From JAPUDQ01 sp964462335 (GTDB taxonomy: Bacteria; Patescibacteriota; Saccharimonadia; Saccharimonadales; Saccharimonadaceae): a DNA stretch of 14,114 nucleotides. Of this stretch, positions 14,036 through 14,114 are shown piece after piece. Under the pieces are notes generated by a model. It was not told where the DNA came from. It saw nothing but the letters and a program-made list of their open reading frames with translations, and ran no database searches. Position 1 is the first letter of the stretch. Every line of letters begins with the position of its first letter. The stretch lies in the NCBI GenBank assembly GCA_964462335.1, contig CAYWYG010000021.1:1-14114 (forward strand), written 5' to 3'. Position numbers and translations under genes: made by a program.

Positions 14036-14060
14036 CCAAACCAAAACCGCCAATGGCGGT
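14036..14060 (-). terminator. Possible terminator upstream of the recombinase promoter
   Basis: On the minus strand ACCGCC/GGCGGT (14060-14055 with 14051-14046, 3-nt loop) is followed by TTTGGTTTGG. It would block transcription entering from the right. Confidence 0.4.
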
Positions 14061-14114
14061 CTAAAAACCAAAAAGGCGCAGCCAACGGCTGCCCCAACTG
14101 CATTTCCCCCCAAG
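14060..14114. repeat. 55-bp inverted repeat, right copy at the sequence end
   Basis: An exact reverse complement of 12452-12506. The match ends at 14060/12506 (the next bases differ) and is cut by the window end at 14114. On the minus strand its hairpin and T run (14092-14070) would terminate transcripts heading toward the recombinase. The exact length of 55 raises the possibility of an assembly overlap. Confidence 0.85.

Larger units (their letters stand above)
12329..14114. mobile_element. One end of an integrative element at tRNA-Leu (partial)
   Basis: A large serine recombinase directly abuts and overlaps the 3' half of a tRNA gene, the classical target of integrative elements. No other cargo is visible before the sequence ends. 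The attachment core is inferred to lie in the 3' part of the tRNA. A direct copy of the tRNA 3' end, expected at the far end, is not within the window. Confidence 0.55.

Noticed and set aside
13903..14103. 66-residue minus-strand frame ending in ATGA overlap with the recombinase start
   Set aside because: It starts in the 55-bp repeat, passes through three hairpins and the predicted promoter, and has an odd composition. The overlap with the recombinase is better explained by chance in a leader.

Overview
The window looks like a fragment of a small, compact bacterial genome using the standard code (UGA is a stop, for example at the end of rarA). Intergenic gaps are short, one same-strand gene pair overlaps by one base, and one convergent pair overlaps by 11 bases. 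The gene set fits Patescibacteria/CPR, most likely Saccharibacteria (TM7): a Mur ligase without its N-terminal domain beside ddl, a secreted DUF1524 HNH nuclease, and an integrase that reads into a tRNA. That placement is an inference from gene style and is not proven.

Layout. 1-495 has no convincing gene but is packed with short hairpins, including a tandem 71-73 bp unit whose stems differ by compensating changes. 496-2169 (+) holds an unrecognised membrane protein and a membrane-anchored DUF192 protein. 2173-5418 (-) is an envelope cluster: ddl, then a MurF-like ligase starting on the ddl stop (TGATG), then a stomatin/slipin-type SPFH protein. ddl is divergent from rarA (5469-6629, +) across a near-perfect inverted repeat that gives both genes a TATAAT box exactly 7 nt before an ATG, so both are probably leaderless. 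6619-9459 carries two divergent GH13 glycoside hydrolases. 9525-10238 (+) is a secreted or membrane-tethered HNH nuclease, also with a promoter placed for a leaderless mRNA. 10273-12093 (-) is the ribosome-associated GTPase TypA/BipA.

Right end. A tRNA-Leu(CAG) with encoded CCA (12290-12375, +) is overlapped on the opposite strand by the last 14 codons and stop of a large serine recombinase (12329-13906, -). This looks like one end of an integrative element in the 3' part of the tRNA gene, and the element continues beyond the window. Upstream of the recombinase is a leader of about 117 nt that can form either a 12-bp stem starting at the predicted transcript start or a terminator hairpin with a U run directly before the ribosome binding site. 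This is a plausible attenuator for the integrase. The last 55 bases are an exact reverse complement of 12452-12506, inside the recombinase gene. Exactly 55 bases at the very end of the sequence could be an assembly-graph overlap, so sequence beyond that point needs care.

The best candidates for something undescribed are the covarying hairpin array at 155-294, the attenuator-like integrase leader at 13911-14035, and the symmetric leaderless divergent promoter at 5405-5484.
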